DNA of 27,020 bases, taken from positions 1 through 27,020 of the IMG/VR virus record IMGVR_UViG_3300044712_000869. One strand, written 5' to 3'. This stretch comes from a virus. Shown in pieces: positions 5,551-14,685 of the stretch. How positions within the stretch are numbered: position 1 is the stretch's first letter; each line of letters opens with the position of its first letter. Below the pieces are notes generated by a model. It saw nothing but the letters and a program-made list of their open reading frames with translations. It made no database searches and was not told where the DNA came from. Position numbers and translations under genes: made by a program.

Positions 5551-5963
5551 GGCATAATATGGCTAATGACAAAAATCAACGTCCCGAGGCTTACAGCAGC
5601 AGTTGACCATGAAAGGAAGGTGTACCATTTCATCATTCTGTTTAGGCTTGCAATGAGCGCAGTATGCCCTTCAAGGACGGTGTTTTGTATCTGGAACCCT
5701 GTTTCAAGTTTAAATATGCGAGCATCATAGGTGTCTATCTTATTCTCGATGCGTTCCAGCGTTGAGTTATACGGGGCAATAGCTTTGCTTACCGCTTCCA
5801 TGATCTCGTCCTTCAGGGCCTCATCCCGGTCCCGCATGACGGCAACGATGAACTTATGATCTCCGATCTTCATGCCGAAGTCCTCTTTGCTGTAATGACC
5901 CAGCCCGTATGCTTTAAGTAGTTGCTGATGCTGCTGGTCCTCTGTTAATTTTTTTGCGCTCAT
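5547..5963 (-). CDS. Coiled-coil protein with C-terminal membrane anchor
   Basis: Start ATG at 5963; 138 aa. Residues about 50-110 (DEIMEAVSKAIAPYNSTLER, then KIDTYDARIFKLETG) are a predicted coiled coil. Residues about 113-136 (YTFLSWSTAAVSLGTLIFVI) form a single C-terminal membrane helix. This is a tail-anchored topology with the coiled coil probably cytoplasmic. Similar small proteins accompany holins in many phages, sometimes annotated as hemolysin XhlA-like; XhlA has the same coiled coil plus C-terminal membrane helix but is shorter. Overlaps the next gene by 4 bp. A holin accessory role is inferred. Confidence 0.65.
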   Translation of the reverse strand: MSAKKLTEDQQHQQLLKAYGLGHYSKEDFGMKIGDHKFIVAVMRDRDEALKDEIMEAVSKAIAPYNSTLERIENKIDTYDARIFKLETGFQIQNTVLEGHTALIASLNRMMKWYTFLSWSTAAVSLGTLIFVISHIMP

Positions 5964-6006
5964 TTCTTTACTGGTGTTATAGTTGTTTTAATCTCATGCT
6001 TTACTT

Positions 6007-6402
6007 TCAGTCGTTTTTTTTTAAGGCTTCGATCTGGTCATTCTGAAACTGAAGTTGCTCCTGGAATTTCTTTTCATTTGAAAGGTGCCGGTCTATTGCC
6101 TTGACCGTTGCGTTCTGCGTGTAGCGGATAACCTTTAAATCCTCGCTTTGATTCATCTGGTTACTGTCAATGACATCAAGCCTCCGCATTAACTGAATAC
6201 GCCAAAGGCTGTCCGACACAAAGCGCGTTTCTTCTCTGTTCTCTTTTGCCCATTTATTGAACATAACTCGCTTCATTGTTTTGATCGAACCGAGATAAAG
6301 AGGTACAGCCACAGCGACGGCAGCGAGTAACTTTACAAGGGTCGTTACAGCAGACAGGGCTTTTTCACCTGTGATCAGTTTTCCTATGAGTTTTCTTAAC
6401 AT
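6007..6402 (-). CDS. N-terminally anchored coiled-coil protein
   Basis: Start ATG at 6402; 131 aa. Residues about 18-40 (AVTTLVKLLAAVAVAVPLYL) form a membrane segment; the rest is charged and helical, ending in a coiled coil (SNEKKFQEQLQFQNDQIEAL). This topology resembles Rz-type inner-membrane spanins, though no partner outer-membrane lipoprotein is evident apart from the u-spanin candidate at 3228. The 5' end overlaps the upstream gene by 38 bp. Function not established. Confidence 0.6.
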   Translation of the reverse strand: MLRKLIGKLITGEKALSAVTTLVKLLAAVAVAVPLYLGSIKTMKRVMFNKWAKENREETRFVSDSLWRIQLMRRLDVIDSNQMNQSEDLKVIRYTQNATVKAIDRHLSNEKKFQEQLQFQNDQIEALKKND

Positions 6403-6718
6403 GGTTTATCAGATAAATTATCCCGACGGATATGCACCCGCCAATGATTGTAAATTTGAAATCGGACCATTCAGGCTCACCCCATCCAGCACTGTCTGCC
6501 AGTTCTTTTCCTGCCCCGGCAAGTGTGACCCATCCCAAACCCGCAATATATGGGGCAGCGCCTTTCTGCTCGACAGTGAGCGTTCCCCATGCGCCAATGG
6601 TCATGCCTGCATAAAGGTGCAGTTGCTTGTCATGCTGCTTTATCTCCTGCCCGAAGATTGGTAATTTGATCATCAGCAGGATCGCAAAGATTAGCCAGTG
6701 AAGGGGTGGAATTCTCAT
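6365..6718 (-). CDS. YfiM/DUF2279-like membrane or periplasmic protein
   Basis: Start ATG at 6718 overlaps the tail-protein stop by 4 bp (ATGA). Residues 1-23 (MRIPPLHWLIFAILLMIKLP) look like a signal peptide or anchor. KQLHLYAGMTIGAWGTLTVE, GWVTLAGAGKELADSAGWG and SDFKFTIIGGCISVGIIYLI follow the pattern of small YfiM-like proteins (a KxLHxxAG start, a GxxKExxD motif and a late hydrophobic segment). The C-terminus is basic and probably cytoplasmic. It begins the lysis and host-interface block. The molecular role of this group is unknown. Confidence 0.55.
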   Translation of the reverse strand: MRIPPLHWLIFAILLMIKLPIFGQEIKQHDKQLHLYAGMTIGAWGTLTVEQKGAAPYIAGLGWVTLAGAGKELADSAGWGEPEWSDFKFTIIGGCISVGIIYLINHVKKTHRKTDHR

Positions 6719-9150
6719 TGTGCTACATTTAAGTAAAAGCCTCCCCGGTTCTGTTGACGGTCAAGCCTTAAATGAAAATTATTATGGTTGTCTTTCCTTA
6801 ACCCCGCAGGTGCTAACTTCGTACCCCCGTAGTAAAAACTTATATCGTTGCAGTCAACATCATTCCATGTATTGCCAAGATCATTAGAGGCGGCAACTAT
6901 ATAAGACCCGACAAGAGCATGATCAACATAGGTGTAAACTAGTGCGTTGCCTATCTTTTCAAAGGCAAAAACCTCAGCGTCTATGGTACGTAACTTTGTA
7001 TGATTTGCGGTGTCAGCAAAACCTGTTAACGGGCTTTTAAATATCCCTTGCACCGGATCATCACAATCAGTTCCCCAATAAATATTTGTAGCATCAAAGG
7101 CGCACCCGCACATCCTAAATCTTTGTGTTCCCGATGCGACAAGGTAATTAGCTTCCGACCACAGCCCTGTACCTGAATTATATGAAAACTCTATTACATT
7201 TACCTCTGTGGGCAAGTCACCGGTCATAACATAGAACTTACCATTATAGGAGTTATATGCAATGTTGTGAACGTGCCTGCAAACATGAGCGTTAGATGCG
7301 TTGCCAAGCAAAGTACCTCCGGTTCCCCCTGTTGATGTTCCGTTGTCTGTTCTTGCCGTATTCTGCCCAAACTGATAAAACATTGTTATATGCGCCCCGT
7401 CATCAGTTGAAAAGAATAATTGAGTGGGATTAGCCCCAGTAGAGGTATTGCCGTAGTTGCCCCACACAAGCATATTTGCACCCGTACTGTAAACATCACA
7501 GATCATTGAAAAGGGTCTGATATACTCGCCAGGATAAGAAGCATTAGCAGGGGAATGAATTGAAATGTTATTACCTGCTAAATCTTTTGGTGTAATCTCC
7601 GTGAATGAAGTTCCTTGATTGGTTGACCGATAAACTTTGTTTACCGTAAACTTGATTATAGTGCCGAGCGAGGTTACTGTATACATGGCGGTTGACACAT
7701 CTGAGTTGATGTCAACTCCCGCATTCCATGTCACACCGTTGTCAGATGAATAATGAAGATACCTACCCGCCCGAAGTCCAAGCCTATGCGACTGGTTAAC
7801 ATCAAAAGGATAAATACTGACAAGCGGGTCAGACGGGAACCATTCTTTATAATGTTTATAAGTCTTGTAAACCGGTTTGGCCCATGAACTTAAGAGACTT
7901 CTTAGTTTTGATCCTAGATTAGCCTTGAATATATTTAACTGGCAGGTCGTTTCATTGAAATATATTGTATCATCATATCCCATATTTGTAAGTGCAAATG
8001 GGAAATCAATCATCGAAACATTGTTTGCGACACCTGCCGTAAAGAGATAGCTGTTAACATCCGAAGCGATTAGGTCAGCCGTTGCCGGGAAGTTTAACTT
8101 TGTTTCGCAGTAGTTCAGCATGCTCGGTTGCACTGCAAGCGCACGACCTAAAACATCATTTGTCCCTGCCATTAATCCTGGCACTCCTATTGATGCGCCG
8201 ATACAATAGAATGAAGCATCATCAACAATGATATCACTGCCGTTTGTACTTGCAAGTATTGTGGGCCACGTTGATCCTGTGGCTGTGGCTGTCCCTTGAT
8301 AATATATCTTTGTCCATTGCCCCGTGGTCGTGCAGAGCGTATTTGTATTACCTCCGACGGGAGCAACGATATTATCCATTGCAATACGCACACCACCCGA
8401 CACAACGTACACCCATGCAGAGAAGTAATAATACATCCCTTTTACTAGAGGGAGGTAAATTGATAATCCCGCTCCGGTGTTTGCCGTAAATCTTTGCGCT
8501 TTACTTCCTCCGTGAACAGTACTTGTCTCTTCTGTTTTTGTAATTCCGTTGCAGTCCCATCCTCCGGGGGCAATACCAGCCGTGTAAGTACCTTCAAATC
8601 CGGGGTTAGTTAATAACTCCTTGCTCTGCCTTCCCCCTCCGTATCGTAGGTTATAATGAAATGTGTTCTGAGTGTTTGCCGTCCATTCTGTAACGGTGCT
8701 AACGGTCATTGTCAGGTGGTTCGCATTCCCCGAAACATCATAGACAGTTTTTCCTGCATAGTAATTGTAAAAGGCATTACCAGCATCGAAAGCCTCACAA
8801 CAAGGGTATTTATAAGTCAGTGTACCATTCGTGATAGTAATATCATAGATTGTCCCACCTCCTGAAAAGGTGATTTTATCCAGTGCCAGAACGGGGGTTG
8901 CAGTACCTTGTTTTGTCAAAGTCCAATCACCGAGACTACCAGATAATGCAGAAGCAAATGTTAAGATAGTTCCCACCTTTGCGGTACCGCACCGACTTGC
9001 AACTAAAGAGGCATGATTAGCGTTGATGCTTGTATCTGTCCATTGATTTGCCGTATGGTTAAATGAGCCTGATTTAAAAATGGCACCAGACATCCATGAA
9101 GTCCCTACCTTCATTCCCAGCGCACTTAAACCTCTTAAAGGTGATAACAT
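6715..9150 (-). CDS. Tail receptor-binding protein, CBM-like and sialidase-like domains
   Basis: Start ATG at 9150; 811 aa. Residues about 185-315 (ELLTNPGFEGTYTAGIAPGG to IIVDDASFY) match a carbohydrate-binding jelly roll of the CBM4/9 kind. From about 460 onward four Asp-box-like motifs appear: SSDNGVTWN, STNQGTSFTE, STDDGAHITM and SNDLGNTWND, spaced as in BNR/sialidase beta-propellers. Sialidase catalytic residues (Arg triad) were not assigned, so it may bind glycan rather than cut it. It is the last of the tail genes and follows two fibre-like genes, fitting a receptor-binding or depolymerase-like tail tip. Binding of host surface glycan is inferred. Confidence 0.7.
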   Translation of the reverse strand: MLSPLRGLSALGMKVGTSWMSGAIFKSGSFNHTANQWTDTSINANHASLVASRCGTAKVGTILTFASALSGSLGDWTLTKQGTATPVLALDKITFSGGGTIYDITITNGTLTYKYPCCEAFDAGNAFYNYYAGKTVYDVSGNANHLTMTVSTVTEWTANTQNTFHYNLRYGGGRQSKELLTNPGFEGTYTAGIAPGGWDCNGITKTEETSTVHGGSKAQRFTANTGAGLSIYLPLVKGMYYYFSAWVYVVSGGVRIAMDNIVAPVGGNTNTLCTTTGQWTKIYYQGTATATGSTWPTILASTNGSDIIVDDASFYCIGASIGVPGLMAGTNDVLGRALAVQPSMLNYCETKLNFPATADLIASDVNSYLFTAGVANNVSMIDFPFALTNMGYDDTIYFNETTCQLNIFKANLGSKLRSLLSSWAKPVYKTYKHYKEWFPSDPLVSIYPFDVNQSHRLGLRAGRYLHYSSDNGVTWNAGVDINSDVSTAMYTVTSLGTIIKFTVNKVYRSTNQGTSFTEITPKDLAGNNISIHSPANASYPGEYIRPFSMICDVYSTGANMLVWGNYGNTSTGANPTQLFFSTDDGAHITMFYQFGQNTARTDNGTSTGGTGGTLLGNASNAHVCRHVHNIAYNSYNGKFYVMTGDLPTEVNVIEFSYNSGTGLWSEANYLVASGTQRFRMCGCAFDATNIYWGTDCDDPVQGIFKSPLTGFADTANHTKLRTIDAEVFAFEKIGNALVYTYVDHALVGSYIVAASNDLGNTWNDVDCNDISFYYGGTKLAPAGLRKDNHNNFHLRLDRQQNRGGFYLNVAQ

Positions 9151-9168
9151 AGCTTTTAATTTTATTGA

Positions 9169-9612
9169 TTAATAAACCCTTGCGCCTGCATCAATCGGAA
9201 CATAATAAAGCGTCCACTTGATCTGACCCGTCTTGCTTGCCGAACAGGAGAGATCGATGGTGCCAGCCTTAACGATCACGATGGAAGCCCCGGTGTAAGT
9301 AAATGCTGCCCCGGTGTTTTTAGCCATCGCATCGGTAAGTGTCCCGGTGATATTAAACTTTGTCCCGACGGCTGCAGCGTCAATGTCAACGGTCGTGCAA
9401 AGGTCAACATCCGCCCCGCTTGTCGGATTGGCAATGAGCTTCATGTTGTTTGCCCCGGCTTCGATTGCTGTTGTAACCTCACCGATGATGTCAGTGATTG
9501 CAACTGTGCCCGAAACGGTGAACTTTGCGGCTGCTGTTCCCTGTGGCAGGTTAGCGGCTGCCTTGCGTACACTGATTGCCTCTGATGAAAGAAAATTGTT
9601 CTGTGGTGTCAT
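9169..9612 (-). CDS. Tail-associated beta-rich protein (147 aa)
   Basis: Start ATG at 9612 (MTPQNNFLSSEAISVRKAAA). The sequence is low in charge and rich in Ala, Gly, Thr and Val with alternating beta strands (AAKFTVSGTVAITDIIGEVT, AASIV-type strands near the end). It lies between two tail genes with 18-bp gaps on both sides. The composition suggests a small fibre, decoration or collar protein of the virion. I do not recognise a named family; structural role is inferred from position. Confidence 0.6.
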   Translation of the reverse strand: MTPQNNFLSSEAISVRKAAANLPQGTAAAKFTVSGTVAITDIIGEVTTAIEAGANNMKLIANPTSGADVDLCTTVDIDAAAVGTKFNITGTLTDAMAKNTGAAFTYTGASIVIVKAGTIDLSCSASKTGQIKWTLYYVPIDAGARVY

Positions 9613-9629
9613 GATAGATAGTTATTTAA

Positions 9630-10493
9630 TTATTCAATGTATATGTACCCCCCGAAAATTGTTGTCGCTGGATTTGTTGCCCATGTCGGGTTAACCCCTT
9701 TTATCTCTATGTAATCACCTGCCGCAACTGCAATACTTAATGAGGTATTTGAGAATACCCGTTCATTAGCTGCCGCCCCGACGGTTGCGATAAGCGTGTC
9801 GGCTGAATTGTTTTTCCTTACATACAGGCTCCAATTCTCATTTGTCCCTGCCGTCCCTGAATAGCAATAGATCTCTGCTATCTTTATCGTCCCTGCCTTG
9901 CGAACATAGATCTTACTTGTGCCGGCTGCTGTTACCGGTGCTTTCGGAAGCGTCCCGAAATATATTGTCTGAGCATCGACAGGGGAGGATGTAAGTGCCT
10001 GCACGTTTATTGCGTAACCTGTATATGCGTGAGAGTGGGTTGTAATTACCCCGGTGAGCTTTGCTTCAATTTCAGATTGCAGAATATCGCTGTTTTTCTG
10101 TGCGGTGCTTGGCGCATGAGTCGAGGTTACATGAGTTTGAATATTGCTGTTTGCCGGTTCGTAAACTCCTGTGTGTGTATGATCAGACTCGGCCTTCCCA
10201 TTCCATGTGCTTTTCTCAGTGTCTGAAACGAATCTATTTGAAGCGTCCTGAGTGATCACAGAGGCGGAATGATTAGCAGGGTGAGTGTAGTTATTTGCAC
10301 CCGCTTCGATTCCGGCAAGTTTCAAGGCATCAGCATCAGGGTATAATGCTTTGCCTGTCTCCTTGTCAACCTTGCTTGTTACGTCAACCGGATGAGCCAA
10401 CAGGTAAGAAGAGACAGCCGAAGCAATGACCTCCGGTGATGCCCCGGCTGCTGCTATCTTTGATTTGATATATTTTGCCTCGTTGTCTCTCAT
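9630..10493 (-). CDS. Tail fibre protein
   Basis: Start ATG at 10493 overlaps the upstream stop (ATGA); 287 aa. KLAGIEAGANNYTHPANH, ESDHTHTGVYEPANSNIQTH and ITTHSHAYTGY are His-rich repeats typical of trimeric phage tail-fibre shafts, where His residues can bind metal ions along the fibre axis. The C-terminal 130 residues (AGTIKIAEIYCYSGTAGTNE onward) form a beta-sandwich-like tip. Follows the large tail-tip protein, so it is probably attached there and helps in adsorption. Confidence 0.75.
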   Translation of the reverse strand: MRDNEAKYIKSKIAAAGASPEVIASAVSSYLLAHPVDVTSKVDKETGKALYPDADALKLAGIEAGANNYTHPANHSASVITQDASNRFVSDTEKSTWNGKAESDHTHTGVYEPANSNIQTHVTSTHAPSTAQKNSDILQSEIEAKLTGVITTHSHAYTGYAINVQALTSSPVDAQTIYFGTLPKAPVTAAGTSKIYVRKAGTIKIAEIYCYSGTAGTNENWSLYVRKNNSADTLIATVGAAANERVFSNTSLSIAVAAGDYIEIKGVNPTWATNPATTIFGGYIYIE

Positions 10494-13417
10494 GTTATCG
10501 TAAATCTGTTGCTTTCAAGGGTGGGGGAGCTTGTCTTGCCGATCATCACATAATACTGCGTCCCTGTCTCATTGGGGATGTCAACTGATATGCTGTAATT
10601 GGCTGTCCCGCTTGAAATGCTCACCGTTTCGTTTCCAGAGCTTCTTACCAAATCTGAACTGTTGCGAACCTGCCAATAAACTTCTTGACTAACTGCAGCG
10701 GGGGAGGTTGCGCTAAATGATACACTGATAGTGGTATTATGAACAGCCCCGCTTATATTTAAGATGCTATTAATCAGCGCAATGTCATTGTCATAAAATC
10801 CCATAGCTCCTGCCGTGTCGGATGACCAGGCACTATTATCAGCTATTATATTAATTGCGGTCCCGTCAGCGTAATGCTCACAGCAAAAATTGGTTGTTAT
10901 AATTACAAGACTGCCTATCTTGACTGAATGGTAAACATGACCGTCGTAATCAGTCATATCGGCAAGTGTGTCATCATCTTTAATCATCCTCACAGGAAGA
11001 CCGTTCTTTTTATCCCCGAAGGAAATAGAGGCACCCGCATCATTATAGTTAAGCGATAATTCATAAGCATTTGGCCCTATTGCATCCGACGTCCATATAT
11101 CCCCTATTGCCTTGCGAGAGCCAAATGTTCCAATAGTACCAGACCGAAAACCCACACCCCTGCAATTTAATCCGCTTGAATTATCAGCTCCCGTGTTCGG
11201 GCTGGTCCAAAACTCCGCACTCGTATCTTTTAAGTGACCACCTGCAACAGAGGCACCACCAAGTGAGTCAATGATATCTTCCCAATTTGCTTTTGTCGCA
11301 ACGTGCCATCCTGCGGGTGCGAGTCCATGAGCATTAACAAGCGCAGCATAATTGTAATATGCACCCCAGCCACTACCCGGAAAACTTTCAGGATCGGAAG
11401 GGTCGCCCGGATCTTCTCCCGGAGTGCCACCGATGGCAAACACTTCAGCTAAATCGATTTCCCATTTACGGAAGCGAACAGAGAAAGAACCCCGATTGAA
11501 TACAAACCGCCTGTTATTGCCTGAATATTGATTAAGATCATCCTGGAAGTGGCCGAGGATATTTACAGCACTCGCCCCGGTGCCATTATCGATTATTGGC
11601 ATCTGAATCATCTGTTTGGGACGGGAATATTCCGAGGCAATTTCATCACACAGCAACTGCCGGATAGGTAATGCCTCTGCGCCTGTTTTCGTTGACCAGG
11701 ATGAAGTAATCCCATGAGTCATGCCTACATAGTCGTAAGACCCCAAAGCCCCGGCAAACTGCTCTAAAACATTATCTATCCCAACATCCTCAACGTCCCC
11801 CAGGATGTAATCATATTCCAGCTCCTGCCCGTTAATAGCGTTGCTTTTGGTGTAAGTATTTTCAGTTATCTCTTCCTGATCTTTGATAGTCTTAACAGGA
11901 TAGTATTTCTTTTTCAGACTTACATTCCACTCACCAAATGAACCGGAAAACCTTATGCGCTGAAAGAACTTGCGCTTTTTGGTTTTCATGACAATGGTGT
12001 CATTGGTGTCATAGAAGCGTATATTCTTTATCCCCCCGTAAACACCTGCGACAGCCTGTATCTGGAAGATCTTTATTGTGTAGGGACCTGCAGCGGTCAG
12101 TCCTATTAGCCGTCTTTCATAAGTATTCCATCCGGTCTTGCCAAGTGGCAACCCAGCATCAGCAATAACAATATAACTGACCGAGGCCGTCCAATCAACA
12201 TGGTAATCATCAACTTCATACAGGTAATTGCCTGCTGAGTCTGTTATCTGAATGATAAGATTGGCCGGGTCGCCTGCTGTATCTGTATTGTAAAACAGAT
12301 AGTCAAAGGATAATACAAGCACATCTCCAGCCGAGGCAATACCAAAAAGCCCGAAGTCCTGGTAAACATAATCATCATTTACCGGGTCAGCATCAGCAGT
12401 AAGCACCATCCCATCAACCTCTCCGGGGATTAGATCAGCAATATGGTTAAGCCCCCATATTCCTGAACGTGTCCACGAATCATAAGTGAAATCAGGATCT
12501 CCTTTATAGGTATCTGAATTTATTTCCCAATTGTCAATCCATGACTGCTTATTTCCATAATCCTGAGAGGCTGTTACTTTCGAGGCCGGGCGAATAATCA
12601 TAAGATCACCACCGGGAACCTGCAATAAGTTTGATGAGCGTGTACCCCGCTTAATGAATTGCGCCGTGCTGTAAGTCGTAGCCGACCATGTACCCGGATC
12701 GGTGAACCACCTCCCGTAAACAGTGAGTTCAGCAAGCTCAACGGGCCGGTAAATTCTGAAAGCACCGTCCTTGTGAATGATTCGGGCATTAAACCGCGAC
12801 AGCACCCGGTAAAGAACCTCATCACAGTACATATCCCGGAACAGATCAGCATCGATTGTTGTCTGCACAAAGGGACTATCTAAATCGGTTGTATAATGCG
12901 TTACATCATAAAGGTTGACATACTCGTAAAAGTTTGTCACGTTAATTTTACTAAGCACTCCAAACAGTATTTCACTAGCTTGCACCCGCCCAGTGTAATA
13001 AGTTGTTTCGTTATACATACCCTGTTTATCCTTCAACAATCCCAGACCACACCAGGCGTTTATTGTCACGTCATACGGCGTGTATTCGTAAGGCTCCCCG
13101 TACTGACCGGTAATGATGTACCCTTGCCAATAAAGTGATCCATTCTGATAAACAGATACACGGAAATGAAGGTCGTCAACGGAATAAAGATCAGCCAGGG
13201 CAAAATCTGTGAGTGACTTGACTGTTATGCTACAGGTCGAAGGCTGAAGGGGATCAAAAATATCATCAGACCCGTTCTCCCATTGGATGTTGATAGGGTC
13301 AGAACTGCCGACAAGATCAATGATACTCCCCCCGAAGCCATCCTCTTCAATGTCAACGGACCAGTCGTACTCGTGAAAGTCTTTGATCTCAAGGCGATAT
13401 TTTGTAGCCCATGCCAT
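10490..13417 (-). CDS. Tail-tip/baseplate protein with permuted FISUMP domain
   Basis: Start ATG at 13417 overlaps the tape-measure stop (TGATG); 975 aa. Residues about 1-300 resemble the hub or Dit/Tal-like proteins that follow tape measures. The middle has a jelly-roll-like segment. Residues about 690-812 hold the C-terminal half of a FISUMP domain (GWGAYYNYAALV, APAGWHVATKANWEDII, TSPNTGADNSSGLNCRG, NGLPVRMIKD). Residues about 815-875 hold the half that normally comes first (TDYDGHVYHSVKIG, YADGTAI, AWSSDTAGAMGFYDND). The halves are thus swapped. The last 90 residues look like an Ig or fibronectin-like domain. Probable role: tail tip and surface binding. Confidence 0.75.
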   Translation of the reverse strand: MAWATKYRLEIKDFHEYDWSVDIEEDGFGGSIIDLVGSSDPINIQWENGSDDIFDPLQPSTCSITVKSLTDFALADLYSVDDLHFRVSVYQNGSLYWQGYIITGQYGEPYEYTPYDVTINAWCGLGLLKDKQGMYNETTYYTGRVQASEILFGVLSKINVTNFYEYVNLYDVTHYTTDLDSPFVQTTIDADLFRDMYCDEVLYRVLSRFNARIIHKDGAFRIYRPVELAELTVYGRWFTDPGTWSATTYSTAQFIKRGTRSSNLLQVPGGDLMIIRPASKVTASQDYGNKQSWIDNWEINSDTYKGDPDFTYDSWTRSGIWGLNHIADLIPGEVDGMVLTADADPVNDDYVYQDFGLFGIASAGDVLVLSFDYLFYNTDTAGDPANLIIQITDSAGNYLYEVDDYHVDWTASVSYIVIADAGLPLGKTGWNTYERRLIGLTAAGPYTIKIFQIQAVAGVYGGIKNIRFYDTNDTIVMKTKKRKFFQRIRFSGSFGEWNVSLKKKYYPVKTIKDQEEITENTYTKSNAINGQELEYDYILGDVEDVGIDNVLEQFAGALGSYDYVGMTHGITSSWSTKTGAEALPIRQLLCDEIASEYSRPKQMIQMPIIDNGTGASAVNILGHFQDDLNQYSGNNRRFVFNRGSFSVRFRKWEIDLAEVFAIGGTPGEDPGDPSDPESFPGSGWGAYYNYAALVNAHGLAPAGWHVATKANWEDIIDSLGGASVAGGHLKDTSAEFWTSPNTGADNSSGLNCRGVGFRSGTIGTFGSRKAIGDIWTSDAIGPNAYELSLNYNDAGASISFGDKKNGLPVRMIKDDDTLADMTDYDGHVYHSVKIGSLVIITTNFCCEHYADGTAINIIADNSAWSSDTAGAMGFYDNDIALINSILNISGAVHNTTISVSFSATSPAAVSQEVYWQVRNSSDLVRSSGNETVSISSGTANYSISVDIPNETGTQYYVMIGKTSSPTLESNRFTIT

Positions 13418-14685
13418 CAGGTGCGTCTTAATGCGATTTCAATGTCCTTACCTCTGAGTTTGGCGACAAGCCGTTCACCGCCTGCAACGGCATAAGCACC
13501 ACTGGAAGAGTAGCCGCCACCGCGACTGCCTCCACTACCACCACCCGAAGGTGATACCCCTTTATCCATTAATCCTTTTATTGCCCCCGCAGCAGCGATA
13601 AGAGCAATACCCGCAGCGATAGCAATAACCGGATTCATGGTCTTTAATGATTTGACAAAGGCATCCAACCCAAGACCCAGCGTGATAAGTAACTTACCAA
13701 ACTGTGACATGAAATTAGCAAGCGATAAAAGCAGTTCCTTGCCTATCTCTTTTACATTTCCCCCGGCAAAAGCAGCGCCGATTGACTCAATAATTTGCAT
13801 ACTTAAATCAGCCGCCATATCCCGGCCTGTTGTAAGTATCTGTTCCATTACCGTCATTTGATGCTTTAACTCAGTATTGCCGGCCTGTAATCCTTCGGCA
13901 ACTGGCAGACCAGAGATCTGAACACCTGACACAGAAGGAAGATTTGTGACTTTACCGGGAGCGGAAGTCCGAGGCGTTGAGCCTTGAGCCTGGTTGAGTT
14001 CTGTAAAAGCATCAACCAGGTCATCAACTCTTTTCTTTTGTTCTTTTAAAAGTGAATTACGATATGTAATTATTCTTAATGATTCGGATTCATCTGTATT
14101 TAGGATGGCAGCCTGTAACTGAGCCCGTTTCATTAATAATGCCTCGTCAGTTCTATTTATCTTGAGTTTTTCTTCAACAACATCTAACTCTTCCTTTAAA
14201 TCATCTTTGATATACTGTTCAAGTTCTTGCTGTTTTTCAAGTGCGCGCGTAGCATCTTTAATTCTTTCGGTAAGTGACTTTTCTTCATCAACAGAACCAA
14301 GCCTTGCAGCTCTTATGTCGCGCCTTAGTTTAGCCTCCCATACCAAATCCCTCCTGTCACCCGCACGAATATCATTTTCTTTCCTGGCAATGTCAATGGC
14401 TTGCCTTAAATTCACCTGTTGTCCTGTAATGAGATCAGTAAAAAGCTGTTTTGTGACAGATAGACCCACATTCATTGAATCAATGCCAAAATTCTGCTGT
14501 TTAGTCCAGTCAATAATTGCCTTAAATGCAAATCCTGCTGCAGCAGCAGCGGCACCAAAGGCAACACCAACTCCCTTTACTTTATCTGCAAATGTTTTAA
14601 CCTCAGTTCCTGACTGATCCAGCGACTTCTTTAAATCGCTGTTATCACCCTTTATCCTTACTATCAGATTATTGAGAAATCCCAT
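13417..14685 (-). CDS. Tape measure protein (short)
   Basis: Start ATG at 14685 lies 16 bp inside the end of the frameshifted chaperone frame, the standard arrangement; 422 aa. Residues about 36-58 (VKGVGVAFGAAAAAAGFAFK) and 350-385 (NPVIAIAAGIALIAAAGAIK) are hydrophobic, and residues about 110-240 are a long coiled coil. A Gly and Ser-rich segment (SPSGGGSGGSRGGGYSSSG) precedes the C-terminus. Tape measures set tail length; at roughly 1.5 angstrom per residue this one would give a short tail of about 60 nm. No peptidase or lysozyme domain is visible. Confidence 0.85.
   Translation of the reverse strand: MGFLNNLIVRIKGDNSDLKKSLDQSGTEVKTFADKVKGVGVAFGAAAAAAGFAFKAIIDWTKQQNFGIDSMNVGLSVTKQLFTDLITGQQVNLRQAIDIARKENDIRAGDRRDLVWEAKLRRDIRAARLGSVDEEKSLTERIKDATRALEKQQELEQYIKDDLKEELDVVEEKLKINRTDEALLMKRAQLQAAILNTDESESLRIITYRNSLLKEQKKRVDDLVDAFTELNQAQGSTPRTSAPGKVTNLPSVSGVQISGLPVAEGLQAGNTELKHQMTVMEQILTTGRDMAADLSMQIIESIGAAFAGGNVKEIGKELLLSLANFMSQFGKLLITLGLGLDAFVKSLKTMNPVIAIAAGIALIAAAGAIKGLMDKGVSPSGGGSGGSRGGGYSSSGAYAVAGGERLVAKLRGKDIEIALRRT

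Noticed and set aside
10490-13417. Diversity-generating retroelement acting on the FISUMP-type domain
   Set aside because: The fold type is a known target class, but no reverse transcriptase frame and no second near-copy of the segment with A-specific differences is visible in the window.
14162-14617. Plus-strand 151-codon Ser-rich frame
   Set aside because: It is the complement of the coiled-coil part of the tape measure gene, which has clear family and context support.
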